DNA of 64,000 nucleotides, from the NCBI RefSeq assembly GCF_015732285.1, contig NZ_WIQU01000065.1, forward strand, positions 9,058-73,057, read 5' to 3'. Below the pieces are notes generated by a model. The model ran no database searches. It worked only from the letters and a program-made list of their open reading frames with translations, and was not told where the DNA came from. Made by a program: the position numbers and the translations under genes. How positions within the stretch are numbered: the first letter of the stretch is position 1; every line of letters starts with the position of its first letter. Of the stretch, positions 9,139-18,172 are shown in pieces. Source of the DNA: Pectinatus frisingensis (GTDB lineage: Bacteria > Bacillota > Negativicutes > Selenomonadales > Selenomonadaceae).

Positions 9139-9897
9139 ATGGCTAAGTTTCTCTCATTCAAAAACAAAGTCGTTGTAATAACAGGTGGTATCAAAAATTT
9201 AGGCGGGCTTTCGGCCCAGGCATTTATCAAACAAGGTGCCAAAGTTGTAATCCATTATCATAGTATTACTGATCAGCCCCTGGCTGATCAGCTTTTGGCT
9301 AAAACACAGTCACTGAACGGAAAAGCAGTCCTTTACCAAGCAGATTTAAAAAGTGCTGACGATCTTAAAAATTTATTTGATTTTGCTGAAAAAACTTATG
9401 GGAAAATTGATATTGCCATAAATACCATTGGCAAAGTACTGCGAAAACCAATTGCTGATACAACAGAAAAAGAATTTGACCAAATGGATAATGTAAATAA
9501 CAAAATAGCTTATTTTTTCATCAAAGAAGCCGAAAAACATATGAATGATAATGGGAAAATCATCAGTATAACCACCTCGTTATTAGCTGCTTATACAGAT
9601 GGATACTCCACTTACGCCGGCAATAAAGCTCCACTCGAACATTATACCCGAGCCGCTTCGAAAGAATTTCTGGCACGTGGAATATCCGTAAACACCATAG
9701 CCCCTGGGCCAATGGATACGCCATTCTTCTATGGTCAGGAAACTCCTGAACGAGTTGCTTTTCATAAATCGCAGGCACTAGGAAACAATCTGACTAAAGT
9801 CGAAGACATTGTTCCAATTATATTATTTTTAACTGGTGATGGCTGGTGGATAAATGGCCAGACTATATTTGCCAATGGTGGTTATACTACCCGCTGA
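9139..9897 (+). CDS. SDR family oxidoreductase under MerR control
   Basis: This 252-residue short-chain dehydrogenase has the cofactor motif TGGIKNLG at 15-22, NTIG at 95-98 in place of NAG, a Ser/Thr cluster at 144-147 and YAGNK at 159-163 as the catalytic pair. It ends with the usual NGQTIFANGGYTTR tail of classical SDRs. GGAGATG precedes the ATG. A MerR-type promoter drives it, so it is probably induced by a reactive aldehyde, ketone or other electrophile, as known for AdhR-controlled enzymes. That role is inference from context; the substrate is unknown. Confidence 0.87.
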   Translation: MAKFLSFKNKVVVITGGIKNLGGLSAQAFIKQGAKVVIHYHSITDQPLADQLLAKTQSLNGKAVLYQADLKSADDLKNLFDFAEKTYGKIDIAINTIGKVLRKPIADTTEKEFDQMDNVNNKIAYFFIKEAEKHMNDNGKIISITTSLLAAYTDGYSTYAGNKAPLEHYTRAASKEFLARGISVNTIAPGPMDTPFFYGQETPERVAFHKSQALGNNLTKVEDIVPIILFLTGDGWWINGQTIFANGGYTTR

Positions 9898-9913
9898 TTG
9901 ACTCAGATTATGC

Positions 9914-10056
9914 AAAAGGGGTATCGCATGGACTTGTCTGTCATAAAGATGCAGTTCACTGCCGTGATGCGGTTTTCTGTCCTTTTTAAGGGCAGACAAG
10001 GGAAGTGAGTTATTGCATATTTATGAATGGGCTCAGTTACATACGACGCCCCTTTT
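9914..10056. repeat. Long imperfect palindrome, copy 1 (possible MITE or bidirectional terminator)
   Basis: The ends AAAAGGGG (9914-9921) and CCCCTTTT (10049-10056) are complementary, with pairing extending inward to TCG/CGA (9924-9926 with 10044-10046). Inner blocks TCATAAA (9941-9947) and TTTATGA (10020-10026) also pair. A related element lies at 61628-61769, sharing TCATAAA, TTTATGAATG and CATACGAC in the same order and spacing. Both lie between convergent genes. The A-tract, stem and T-tract arrangement would work as a terminator both ways, and the GC-rich ends resemble those of small insertion elements. Confidence 0.7.
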
Positions 10057-10059
10057 GGT

Positions 10060-10467
<408 letters not shown>

Positions 10468-10471
10468 CTAT

Positions 10472-11794
10472 TTACAATTTTTCAACCTTATCCTTTTCAA
10501 TACGTGCAAATATCAATGGTATTGCCGGTGGTTTTTCATTACCTATTTGTATTGCTTCCTCATACATATTTTCTGCTTGTTCCAATGTATTTTTTTGAGA
10601 TGTGTAAAGTGTCGCCAGACTTTCTTCTTTCCGCACGTATTGTCCATATTTCTTTTTGATTATTATACCTGCTGAAAAGTCAATAGGAGCATCCTTAATT
10701 TCACGTCCAGCTCCCAGTACAACTGAAGCTACGCCACATTTTTCAGCATCCATTTTGGTAATATATCCTGTTTTATCAGCCAACACTTCTTTACTATACG
10801 GCGCCTTGGCAAACTTATCCGTATTTTTCAGCACACTGGTATCACCGCCTTGGGCCGCGACCATTTCAATAAATTTTTCCAATGCGCTGCCATCAGCAAT
10901 AGATTTTTCTGCCATTATCCGGCATTCAGCCAAACTGCCTTTATCCACAAGATAAAGCATATTGGCTGCCAACTGTAAACATATTTCAGTCAAATCTTCC
11001 GGACCATTACCACGCAGTGTATCAATCACTTCTATTATTTCTAATGAATTACCAACTGCATGTCCTAATGGAACATCCATATCAGTGATAACAGCCGCCA
11101 TCTTCCGTCCGGCATGTTCACCAATTGCAACCATCTTTTGTGCCAGTTCAATAGAATCGTCCAAAGTTTTCATGAAAGCACCGCTGCCTGTTTTTACATC
11201 AAGCAATATACAATCACTGCCTGCAGCCAATTTTTTGCTCATAATCGATGATGCAATCAACGGAATGCTATCCACAGTTGCTGTCACGTCACGTAGTGCA
11301 TATATTTTCTTATCAGCCGGAGCCAGATTACCCGTTTGTCCAATTACTGCTGCACCGATTTTGTTGACAACAGCAAAAAATTCCTTTTGAGTAAGTGCCG
11401 TCCTCATACCGGGAATTGCTTCCATTTTATCTATTGTCCCACCAGTATGTCCCAAGCCGCGGCCGGACATTTTAGCGACTTTACCTCCACAGGCAGCAAC
11501 AATCGGTACAATTACCAAAGTAGTTTTATCACCTACACCACCTGTACTGTGTTTATCTACCTTCTTTCCTTGTATCGCTGATAGATCTATCGTATCTCCT
11601 GATTTTGCCATCACTTGTGTCAAAACCGATAACTCATGATCATTCATGCCCTCGAACCAGATAGCCATCAACATTGCTGCCATCTGATAATCAGCAATTT
11701 CTCCGCCAACAAATTTATTGATCATATATTCAATTTCCGCATCAGTTAAAACATTGCCATGCTTTTTCTTGGTAATAATATCAAATATTCGCAT
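10472..11794 (-). CDS. pdp: Pyrimidine-nucleoside phosphorylase
   Basis: This 440-residue enzyme splits uridine, thymidine or deoxyuridine with phosphate to the base and (deoxy)ribose 1-phosphate. The family signature SGRGLGHTGGTIDKMEAIPG is present, as is the phosphate-binding KHSTGGVGDK near residue 81. The length matches Bacillus Pdp and E. coli DeoA (thymidine phosphorylase). Firmicute context with cdd favours the broader Pdp, but DeoA activity cannot be excluded. It lies between cdd and deoB, and its ribose-1-phosphate product is the substrate of DeoB. Confidence 0.93.
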   Translation of the reverse strand: MRIFDIITKKKHGNVLTDAEIEYMINKFVGGEIADYQMAAMLMAIWFEGMNDHELSVLTQVMAKSGDTIDLSAIQGKKVDKHSTGGVGDKTTLVIVPIVAACGGKVAKMSGRGLGHTGGTIDKMEAIPGMRTALTQKEFFAVVNKIGAAVIGQTGNLAPADKKIYALRDVTATVDSIPLIASSIMSKKLAAGSDCILLDVKTGSGAFMKTLDDSIELAQKMVAIGEHAGRKMAAVITDMDVPLGHAVGNSLEIIEVIDTLRGNGPEDLTEICLQLAANMLYLVDKGSLAECRIMAEKSIADGSALEKFIEMVAAQGGDTSVLKNTDKFAKAPYSKEVLADKTGYITKMDAEKCGVASVVLGAGREIKDAPIDFSAGIIIKKKYGQYVRKEESLATLYTSQKNTLEQAENMYEEAIQIGNEKPPAIPLIFARIEKDKVEKL

Positions 11795-11818
11795 AATTAC
11801 TCACCTCATAAAGATAAA

Positions 11819-13000
11819 TTATCTATCCCATATTTTATCAGTCAGACTTTTACCCTGTGTCATAAGTTCAACGTCAAAAAAATCTGTCACTGTCGCTGCA
11901 ATATCAGCAAATGTTGGCCGTGTCCCCAAATTAATTCCTGCTTTTATCGGTCTGCCATAAATGAGCAGCGGTACATATTCTCTCGTGTGATCAGTTCCAG
12001 GAGCCTTAGGATCACAGCCATGATCAGCTGTTATCATCAAAACATCGTCACTATGCATCTTATCTATAAAACTGCCCAATTGTCTATCAAACACTGTTGC
12101 CGCCCTGGCATAGCCGTCAACATCGCGCCGATGTCCATATTTCATATCAAAATCCACTAAATTAACAAAACAAAGTCCCTGAAAATCATCATCCAGCAAT
12201 GCTATCGTCTTATTCATGCCATCCTCATTACCCTCAATGGGGATATGACGACCTACACCCCGGGCGGCGAATATGTCAGATATCTTCCCCACACAGACAG
12301 TCGCCAGATTATTTTTCTGCAGGACATCCAGCATAGTATCAGCCGGCGGAAGCAAAGAAAAATCATGACGGTGCGGTGTTCGTTCATAATTGGGGAACCT
12401 GCCGACAAAAGGTCTGGCTATAATGCGTCCGACACAATGATCTCCCTGCATTATCTTCCTTGCGATTCGGCAATATTCATACAATTTTTCCAAGGGCACT
12501 ATCGATTCATGAGCCGCAATCTGCAATACACTATCAGCTGATGTATAGACGATTAAAGAACCAGTCTGCTCATGTTCTTTCCCATAATCATGAATTACCT
12601 GCGTTCCTGAATAAGGCTTATTACACAGAATTTTCCTGCCAAAAGCATTTTCTAATTCATCTATAACTTCATTTGGAAATCCATTGGGATACGTTGGCAA
12701 TGGCTCCGATGAAACTATTCCGGCGATTTCCCAATGTCCAATAGTTGTATCCTTGCCCATTGATCTTTCTCTCAATCGGGCAAATGAACCACTCGGACTT
12801 TCTTCTTTATCCATATAATCGATACCATCGATATTAAATAAACCTATTTTTTTCATATTTGGTGTTGCGTAATATGAAGATGTCGTAATAGAGTGCAGCG
12901 TATTACAATCATCACTGTCACCAAACTGTGCGGCATCAGGTTCTGCTCCTATACCGCAGCTGTCCAAAACAATCAAAAATACACGTTTTACCTTCATCAT
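11819..13000 (-). CDS. deoB: Phosphopentomutase
   Basis: This 393-residue enzyme converts (deoxy)ribose 1-phosphate to the 5-phosphate. It is a metal-dependent alkaline-phosphatase-superfamily protein with the N-terminal metal motif VLDSCGIG (Asp13) and the later metal sites TADHGCDP and TDHTREYVP. AGGAGG lies 7 bases before the first of two tandem ATGs. It is the third gene of the operon and links the two nucleoside phosphorylases to the pentose phosphate pool. Confidence 0.96.
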   Translation of the reverse strand: MMKVKRVFLIVLDSCGIGAEPDAAQFGDSDDCNTLHSITTSSYYATPNMKKIGLFNIDGIDYMDKEESPSGSFARLRERSMGKDTTIGHWEIAGIVSSEPLPTYPNGFPNEVIDELENAFGRKILCNKPYSGTQVIHDYGKEHEQTGSLIVYTSADSVLQIAAHESIVPLEKLYEYCRIARKIMQGDHCVGRIIARPFVGRFPNYERTPHRHDFSLLPPADTMLDVLQKNNLATVCVGKISDIFAARGVGRHIPIEGNEDGMNKTIALLDDDFQGLCFVNLVDFDMKYGHRRDVDGYARAATVFDRQLGSFIDKMHSDDVLMITADHGCDPKAPGTDHTREYVPLLIYGRPIKAGINLGTRPTFADIAATVTDFFDVELMTQGKSLTDKIWDR

Positions 13001-13035
13001 TTACTGCCTCCTACACAAAATACTGCCATCATTGA

Positions 13036-14307
13036 TTATTGAAAATCAGAAAATAAATCAACAAGAAATAAGAAACCTAATGCGTATACCAAAGGATGAA
13101 CCTGCCTTGCCTTACCTGCAAAAGCCTTCATCAGCGGATACATAATAAAGCCGAAGGCCATACCTGTAGAAATACTGCCGGAAAAAGTAATCATCATCAC
13201 TAACAAAAGCACCGGAAACCATTCAGTAAAATCATTAAACTTCACATACTGCAGCTGACACATCATCATCGTGCCGGTTATTATAATAACCGGTGCTATA
13301 GCACTTGGTGGTATGTAACCTAAAAACGGTGTAAAAAACAATGCTGCAATAAATAGCATCCCTGCTGTAACCGCCATCTTGCCGTTACGTCCTCCACTGG
13401 CAATTCCTGCTGCACTTTCAGCTGCCACCACCGTAGGACAGCTGCCCAACATGCTTGAAAATACAACTGCTATCGACGATACTGAAAAAGCCCTGCCAAA
13501 ATTTTTTTTATCTGGCAATATCCCTTCTAATATTCCAATTGTGTCGAAAATCAATATCATTGTCATTGAAAAAACAGCCAACCAAAAACGAAGACTAAAA
13601 ATATTTGTAAAATCCATCTGCCATACAATATCCTTATATGACCATAAATCGTTTAAACTGACTGATATTGGTGCAGCAGCTCCAATTCCCATAACAGTAC
13701 CAACAATGCTGACTACTGCAATGGCAATGAAAAAATTACCTCTTACCTTACGCAAATATAATATTATGCTCAATACCAATCCTAAAAGCGTCAGTATTGC
13801 TGCCGGATTTTGCAGTGATGCCAATTGAATAATCGAATTTTTTCCGGTTTCTATTAATTCACCTTTTTCCAGTCCTATCTCAACTAAAAACATCCCTATA
13901 CCAGCGGTAATAGCGTGTTTTAATGACTGTGGTACAGCTTCAGCAATAATTTCAGCCAAAGGTGTGCAGGCTATAATGGTAAAAATCACTCCGGAAGTCA
14001 ATGATATTCCCAAAGCCGCCCGCCAGCTGAATCCCATATTCAATACTACTGTATAAGAAAAAAACGCATTGACTCCCATACCTGGTGCTAATACAATCGG
14101 TGCATTCGCCCATGTTCCTGCCATTAAACAACCTATGATGGAAACAAAGATAGTGGCAAATACACCAAGCTGTATCGGGACACCTGCATCAGCCATAATG
14201 AGCGGATTCACCATAATAATATACGATATAGCAAAAAACGCTGTAGTTCCCGCTATAATTTCTGTCTTTAAATCTGTTCTATTTTTATTTCCAATAGTTG
14301 TCAACAC
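13036..14307 (-). CDS. pbuG: NCS2/AzgA-type guanine-hypoxanthine permease
   Basis: This 423-residue membrane protein with about 12 hydrophobic segments belongs to the AzgA branch of the NCS2 purine permeases. The diagnostic stretch APGMGVNAFFSYTVV is present, as is the opening RTDLKTEIIAGTTAFFAISY. It should bring hypoxanthine, guanine or adenine into the cell with protons. The GTG start at 14307 follows AAGGAAG. Placement between deoD and deoB suggests coordinated purine base handling: DeoD releases bases and this protein imports or balances them. Confidence 0.88.
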   Translation of the reverse strand: MLTTIGNKNRTDLKTEIIAGTTAFFAISYIIMVNPLIMADAGVPIQLGVFATIFVSIIGCLMAGTWANAPIVLAPGMGVNAFFSYTVVLNMGFSWRAALGISLTSGVIFTIIACTPLAEIIAEAVPQSLKHAITAGIGMFLVEIGLEKGELIETGKNSIIQLASLQNPAAILTLLGLVLSIILYLRKVRGNFFIAIAVVSIVGTVMGIGAAAPISVSLNDLWSYKDIVWQMDFTNIFSLRFWLAVFSMTMILIFDTIGILEGILPDKKNFGRAFSVSSIAVVFSSMLGSCPTVVAAESAAGIASGGRNGKMAVTAGMLFIAALFFTPFLGYIPPSAIAPVIIITGTMMMCQLQYVKFNDFTEWFPVLLLVMMITFSGSISTGMAFGFIMYPLMKAFAGKARQVHPLVYALGFLFLVDLFSDFQ

Positions 14308-14318
14308 ATATCTTCCTT

Positions 14319-15023
14319 TTATTTTTGCACCGTTTCCAAAGCAATTTTTATCATATCATTGAAGGATCTTTCTCGTTCTTCAGCAGTGGTTTCTTCCCCC
14401 GTAATCAAATGATTACTGACTGTCAGAACAGCTAATGCCTGCACATGATATTTTGCTGCCAGCATATACAAGGCTGCTGCTTCCATCTCCACAGCCAATA
14501 TCCCATAAGATGTCAATTTGGGAATATCTATCTCGTCATTATAAAATCTATCTTCAGAAAGAACATTACCGACTTTTACTGACATTTTATTATTTTCAGC
14601 CACTTCGTAGGCTTTATATAAAAGTGAAAAATCGGCTAATGGCGCGTAATTTATTCCTGCGCCAAATGTATTTAACACTATTCCTGAATCAGTGGTAGTT
14701 CCTTGGGCAATTACTACATCACGTACCCGTATAGAATTGTTTACCGCACCGCAAGTACCCACACGAATAAGTTTTTTTACACCATAATCATTAATAAGCT
14801 CATTTGTATATATTGAAATTGAGGGCATTCCCATGCCTGTCCCCTGTACTGAAACCGGCGTCCCTTTATACAGCCCCGTATAACCAAATGCATTGCGTAT
14901 TTTATTGTAGCACTTTACATCATCTAAAAATGTTTCGGCAATATACTTAGCCCGCAATGGATCTCCTGGTAATAAAACTCTTTCGGCAATTTCATTACTT
15001 TTAGCTTCAATATGTGTACTCAT
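14319..15023 (-). CDS. deoD: Purine-nucleoside phosphorylase, DeoD type
   Basis: This 234-residue enzyme phosphorolyses purine (deoxy)nucleosides to base and (deoxy)ribose 1-phosphate. The N-terminus [29 protein letters not shown] and the core [21 protein letters not shown] are characteristic of the hexameric DeoD family. The nucleoside-recognition stretch [13 protein letters not shown] is also present. It is the promoter-proximal gene of the operon. The operon runs divergently from a Crp-family regulator gene starting 83 bases away. Confidence 0.96.
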   Translation of the reverse strand: MSTHIEAKSNEIAERVLLPGDPLRAKYIAETFLDDVKCYNKIRNAFGYTGLYKGTPVSVQGTGMGMPSISIYTNELINDYGVKKLIRVGTCGAVNNSIRVRDVVIAQGTTTDSGIVLNTFGAGINYAPLADFSLLYKAYEVAENNKMSVKVGNVLSEDRFYNDEIDIPKLTSYGILAVEMEAAALYMLAAKYHVQALAVLTVSNHLITGEETTAEERERSFNDMIKIALETVQK

Positions 15024-15043
15024 GATAAGTCCCCTTTTTCTAA

Positions 15044-15065
15044 ATAAATTGTTTTATTAATTTAT
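15044..15065. promoter_or_regulatory. Palindromic operator candidate between deoD and the Crp-type gene
   Basis: ATAAATT at 15044-15050 and AATTTAT at 15059-15065 form perfect 7-bp arms around an 8-base centre. It lies in the 82-base divergent spacer, 21 bases from the deoD start. The 22-bp size suits a Crp-family dimer, although the arms do not match the classical TGTGA or TTGAT half-sites. Confidence 0.4.
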
Positions 15066-15105
15066 ATTTGTTAAAATATAGTTATCTTTTAAGTGAAGTG
15101 ATTTC

Positions 15106-15756
15106 ATGCAACAGTTGTATAAGCTTATAGATGCTATCCCCGAATCTATACAACGTAAGCTGATTAAAAAAAATATCTCCGCTGGTGAAACAATCCTCTA
15201 TAAAGGTGAGGATGTCCAACATGTTTACATCCTTATCAAAGGAATGGTCAGTGTCAGCAACGAATTCAAAAATGGCCAACGATATACTTTTGCCCAATTT
15301 GGAGCTCCCAGTTTTATTGGTGAAGTAGAAAGCCTGGCTGGGCAGCCCATTTATGCTGCAACAGTGCAGGCTGTTACCCCTTGCACCACTTTATCCATGT
15401 CCACTTCCACTTTTTGGCATTGGCTGGAAAGTGATACTTCTTTTTCACTGTTGATGGCACAGCTGGTTGCCACGAAAATGTATCCCACCTCTAATAATAA
15501 TGGTACTATTAAATTCATGTCAGGTAAACAAAAACTTTTGCATTATCTTATTGACCAATACTTACCATATGATAAAAACTATTTTACACTGACTAAAAAC
15601 CACCAGCAAATTGCAGATGAAATAGGCGTAAGCATAAAAACAGTCAGCCGTTGTATCCAATTATTGAAATCAAAAGGTTATATACAGATAATTCATGGCA
15701 AAATATCTATTACACCTGCTCAGATTATAATTTTACATAAGTTAGTGCGATTATAA
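15106..15756 (+). CDS. Crp/Fnr family transcriptional regulator
   Basis: This 216-residue protein has an N-terminal cyclic-nucleotide-binding-type beta barrel (about 15-125, with YILIKGMVSVSNEFKNGQRY) and a C-terminal Crp-type helix-turn-helix (about 145-205, with NHQQIADEIGVSIKTVSRCIQLLKS). There is no N-terminal cysteine cluster, so it is not an oxygen-sensing Fnr with an iron-sulfur cluster. The phosphate-binding RxS of true cAMP receptors is not evident, so the ligand is unknown. The recognition helix VSIKTVSRCI is Crp-like. It is divergent from the nucleoside salvage operon, which it may regulate. A strong terminator follows. Confidence 0.88.
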   Translation: MQQLYKLIDAIPESIQRKLIKKNISAGETILYKGEDVQHVYILIKGMVSVSNEFKNGQRYTFAQFGAPSFIGEVESLAGQPIYAATVQAVTPCTTLSMSTSTFWHWLESDTSFSLLMAQLVATKMYPTSNNNGTIKFMSGKQKLLHYLIDQYLPYDKNYFTLTKNHQQIADEIGVSIKTVSRCIQLLKSKGYIQIIHGKISITPAQIIILHKLVRL

Positions 15757-15826
15757 CTATTACCAAATATATTACATAAAAATCACATAAAAAAGGTCAT
15801 GTGTCTCTTTTAAAAATAATTATAAT

Positions 15827-15865
15827 AAAAATAGACTTTTGTCTTGATGGCAAAAGTCTATTTTT
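15827..15865. terminator. Bidirectional terminator between the Crp-type gene and ribU
   Basis: AAAAATAGACTTTTG (15827-15841) and its exact complement (15851-15865) form a 15-bp stem with a 9-base loop. A and T runs on the two flanks make it work for both convergent genes. Confidence 0.9.
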
Positions 15866-15875
15866 ATTATATTTA

Positions 15876-16421
15876 TTATATTTTATTTATAAACCGACTG
15901 ACCGGTTTATAAATAATCCAGACCAATATGGAATTAATCCCGGCCTTAAGCAAGTTAAATGGGATTATTATCGGCAACAGCATTTCAATTACTTGTTTTA
16001 TTGATGCCCCAAGAAAAAAGGGTGTAATAAGCAAATTGAACGCTACCATCACAATGGTCATTGTTATTGTACCGCAGATCAAAGCAACTTTAGCAGCACG
16101 TTTAGTCCTGGTATGATTATACAAAAGTCCTGCCATCACGACAAAACTTCCTGTTGCTGCAAAATGCATTAAAATGCCAATAGGTCCGCCATCCGTACTA
16201 ATCAATATTCCCTGCAGCAATGCAGTAAAAGCTGTTAATATAATTCCTGCCGACGTTCCAAACAAAAAAGTACCTATCAAAATAGGAATATCTGCCGGAT
16301 CGTACTTCAAATAAGGGGCAGCCGGTATGAGTGGAAAATTAACAGCAGCTACTAATACTAAAGATATGGCAATCAGCATTGACATACTCGTCAAGACTTT
16401 TATTCTTATTTTATTTTCCAT
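15876..16421 (-). CDS. ribU: ECF transporter substrate-binding S component, RibU-like
   Basis: This 181-residue membrane protein with about six hydrophobic segments belongs to the S components of energy-coupling factor transporters. The motif PAAPYLKYDPADIPILIGTFLFG near residues 32-54 resembles riboflavin-specific RibU. It would bind riboflavin and use a shared EcfA-EcfA'-EcfT module, none of which is encoded here. No FMN riboswitch is visible in the 67 bases upstream. It lies downstream of cydC on the same strand, so read-through from the cyd operon is possible. Flavin supply would fit with respiratory and thioredoxin reductase demands, but that is inference. Confidence 0.8.
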   Translation of the reverse strand: MENKIRIKVLTSMSMLIAISLVLVAAVNFPLIPAAPYLKYDPADIPILIGTFLFGTSAGIILTAFTALLQGILISTDGGPIGILMHFAATGSFVVMAGLLYNHTRTKRAAKVALICGTITMTIVMVAFNLLITPFFLGASIKQVIEMLLPIIIPFNLLKAGINSILVWIIYKPVSRFINKI

Positions 16422-16488
16422 AGATTATCCCCAGTTCATCATCTTCTATTATTGTATCATCCTGTCATATCATTCATTACACACATAA

Positions 16489-18171
16489 TCAAACTGCATT
16501 GCGATATGCCAACATAGCAGCAAACGGCCCTTTAACCGTTGCGAGCTGCATCGGTGGGCCAGTTTGCACGATGCGCCCATTTGCCAATACTAATACTTTA
16601 TCAAATCTTTCAATGGCTGCCAAATCATGTGTTATTGCTAAAATTGTACGTTGTCTGCCAATATTCACTATTGTATCAATTATTTCCTGAGCTGTTATAG
16701 CATCGAGCCCGGCTGTCGGTTCGTCAAGAATAATCATATCGCTTTTACCGGCAAGTGCTATAGCAATTATCAACCGTTTACGCTGTCCTCCCGACAAGAA
16801 CATGCCAAAGTGTCCTGTCTTAGTTGCCAATTTTTGTGGCGTATTTGTTACAAAATCATTTAAACCCGCTGCTGTCAATGCCTTATATATCTCTTCATCA
16901 GTTATTGACGGATAAAGTATCCGAAAATTTTCACGGATGCTGGCAGCAAAAATATACTGTTCCTGTAAGGCTACTTTTATATTTTCTCTGATTTTTTCTA
17001 CAGGAATATCATTATAAGGATCGTTACGCCAGTAAACAATCCCATCATTATACGGTAAAAGCCGTACTAAAAGATTTACCAGTGTACTCTTCCCAGTTCC
17101 ACTGCCACCCACAAGCGCTACTTTTTCTCCAATCTGCAGATGAAAATTTAATCCGTCAAACAAATTTTTTTCATCATATCCAAACAATATATTTTCAACT
17201 GTCAGCAAATTTTTATCCGGAATTCGTTTTGTCTGTTGGACGGGTAACATTGTATTACGAACCTGCAGTAATGAATCAAGTCGTTCAATGGCTGATGCAG
17301 CCTTATTCCATTGTTTTCCCATTCCGGACAATGGTACCAATATTTCCAAAGCGGCCAGTACCGCCAGCAGCAATACTGCTGCCTTTACCGCAGTGATATA
17401 CGGTAATATCGTTATAAAAATTGCCAAAATACTAACCACTGCCGCTGCTGCTATGACCTGAGCTATAGTACCTGCTAAAATTTCTAAATGAAAACTTTTT
17501 TCTTCCTGTCCGATCAAGAAGTCAATTTTAGCATTGGTAATTTCTTTTCGTACCTTTCCGTAATTAAATGCGGCCATATCTCTTGCACCATTAATGTATT
17601 CACAAATTTCTCCTTCCAGAGAAATTTGTTTTTCCCTATGCGGGCAAAAAATATAAGGCAGTAACAACCCTATTGATAAAAATGCCGCAACCAAAACAAC
17701 CGCCGCCCCCAGACTATAAGGCAGTATGAATAAAAATAATGCAACAGTCAACAGCAGTCCGCCAACCGGCGGTAAAACTAATCTTAAAACAGCATCACGC
17801 AATTCATCAAGGGATTCTATCACTATAGTAAATACATCACCATTATTCAAAACTTCTTTGCTGAACGGCAAAGCATTTGCCACGTTTATATATATTACCT
17901 GTCTGAGCCGCTGCCAGACTAAAAAAGCTGCATTATGGGAAATATAGCGTTCAGCATAACGAAATACAGCACGAAAAATACCACAGGTTCTGACACCGGT
18001 TATCGCCAAAGAAAGCATGTAAAGAGGAGTATGCAATGCTGCATTAGTCACCAAATATGCCGATGCCGCCATCAAACCTACTATACTCATATCACATAAA
18101 AATCCCAGCAATACTGACAACAATATAATGGGCAAAAGCGGCCTTGTCATCTGCCATAATTTTTCTTTCAA
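16489..18171 (-). CDS. cydC: Thiol reductant ABC exporter subunit CydC
   Basis: This 560-residue half-transporter has six membrane segments (about 1-300) followed by an ATPase domain with Walker A GGSGTGKST, signature LSGGQRKRL and Walker B MIILDEPTAGLD. With CydD it exports glutathione or cysteine and is needed to assemble cytochrome bd. CydC features include the N-terminal VGLMAASAYLV and GVRTCGIFRAVFRYAERYISH stretches. Its start is one base past the cydD stop, so translation is probably coupled. It is the last of the four cyd genes. Confidence 0.93.
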   Translation of the reverse strand: MKEKLWQMTRPLLPIILLSVLLGFLCDMSIVGLMAASAYLVTNAALHTPLYMLSLAITGVRTCGIFRAVFRYAERYISHNAAFLVWQRLRQVIYINVANALPFSKEVLNNGDVFTIVIESLDELRDAVLRLVLPPVGGLLLTVALFLFILPYSLGAAVVLVAAFLSIGLLLPYIFCPHREKQISLEGEICEYINGARDMAAFNYGKVRKEITNAKIDFLIGQEEKSFHLEILAGTIAQVIAAAAVVSILAIFITILPYITAVKAAVLLLAVLAALEILVPLSGMGKQWNKAASAIERLDSLLQVRNTMLPVQQTKRIPDKNLLTVENILFGYDEKNLFDGLNFHLQIGEKVALVGGSGTGKSTLVNLLVRLLPYNDGIVYWRNDPYNDIPVEKIRENIKVALQEQYIFAASIRENFRILYPSITDEEIYKALTAAGLNDFVTNTPQKLATKTGHFGMFLSGGQRKRLIIAIALAGKSDMIILDEPTAGLDAITAQEIIDTIVNIGRQRTILAITHDLAAIERFDKVLVLANGRIVQTGPPMQLATVKGPFAAMLAYRNAV

Positions 18172-18172
18172 A

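Noticed and set aside
9027-9242. Minus-strand frame covering the merR/SDR spacer
   Set aside because: It covers the MerR-type promoter and the SDR start and resembles no protein.
9933-10000. Pairing of CTTGTCTG with CAGACAAG inside palindrome copy 1
   Set aside because: It is a perfect 8-bp match and would form a pseudoknot with the TCATAAA stem, but copy 2 has no equivalent pairing, so it is not offered as conserved structure.
15876-16488. FMN riboswitch ahead of the RibU-like gene
   Set aside because: Only 67 bases separate it from cydC, and the conserved RFN blocks are absent.
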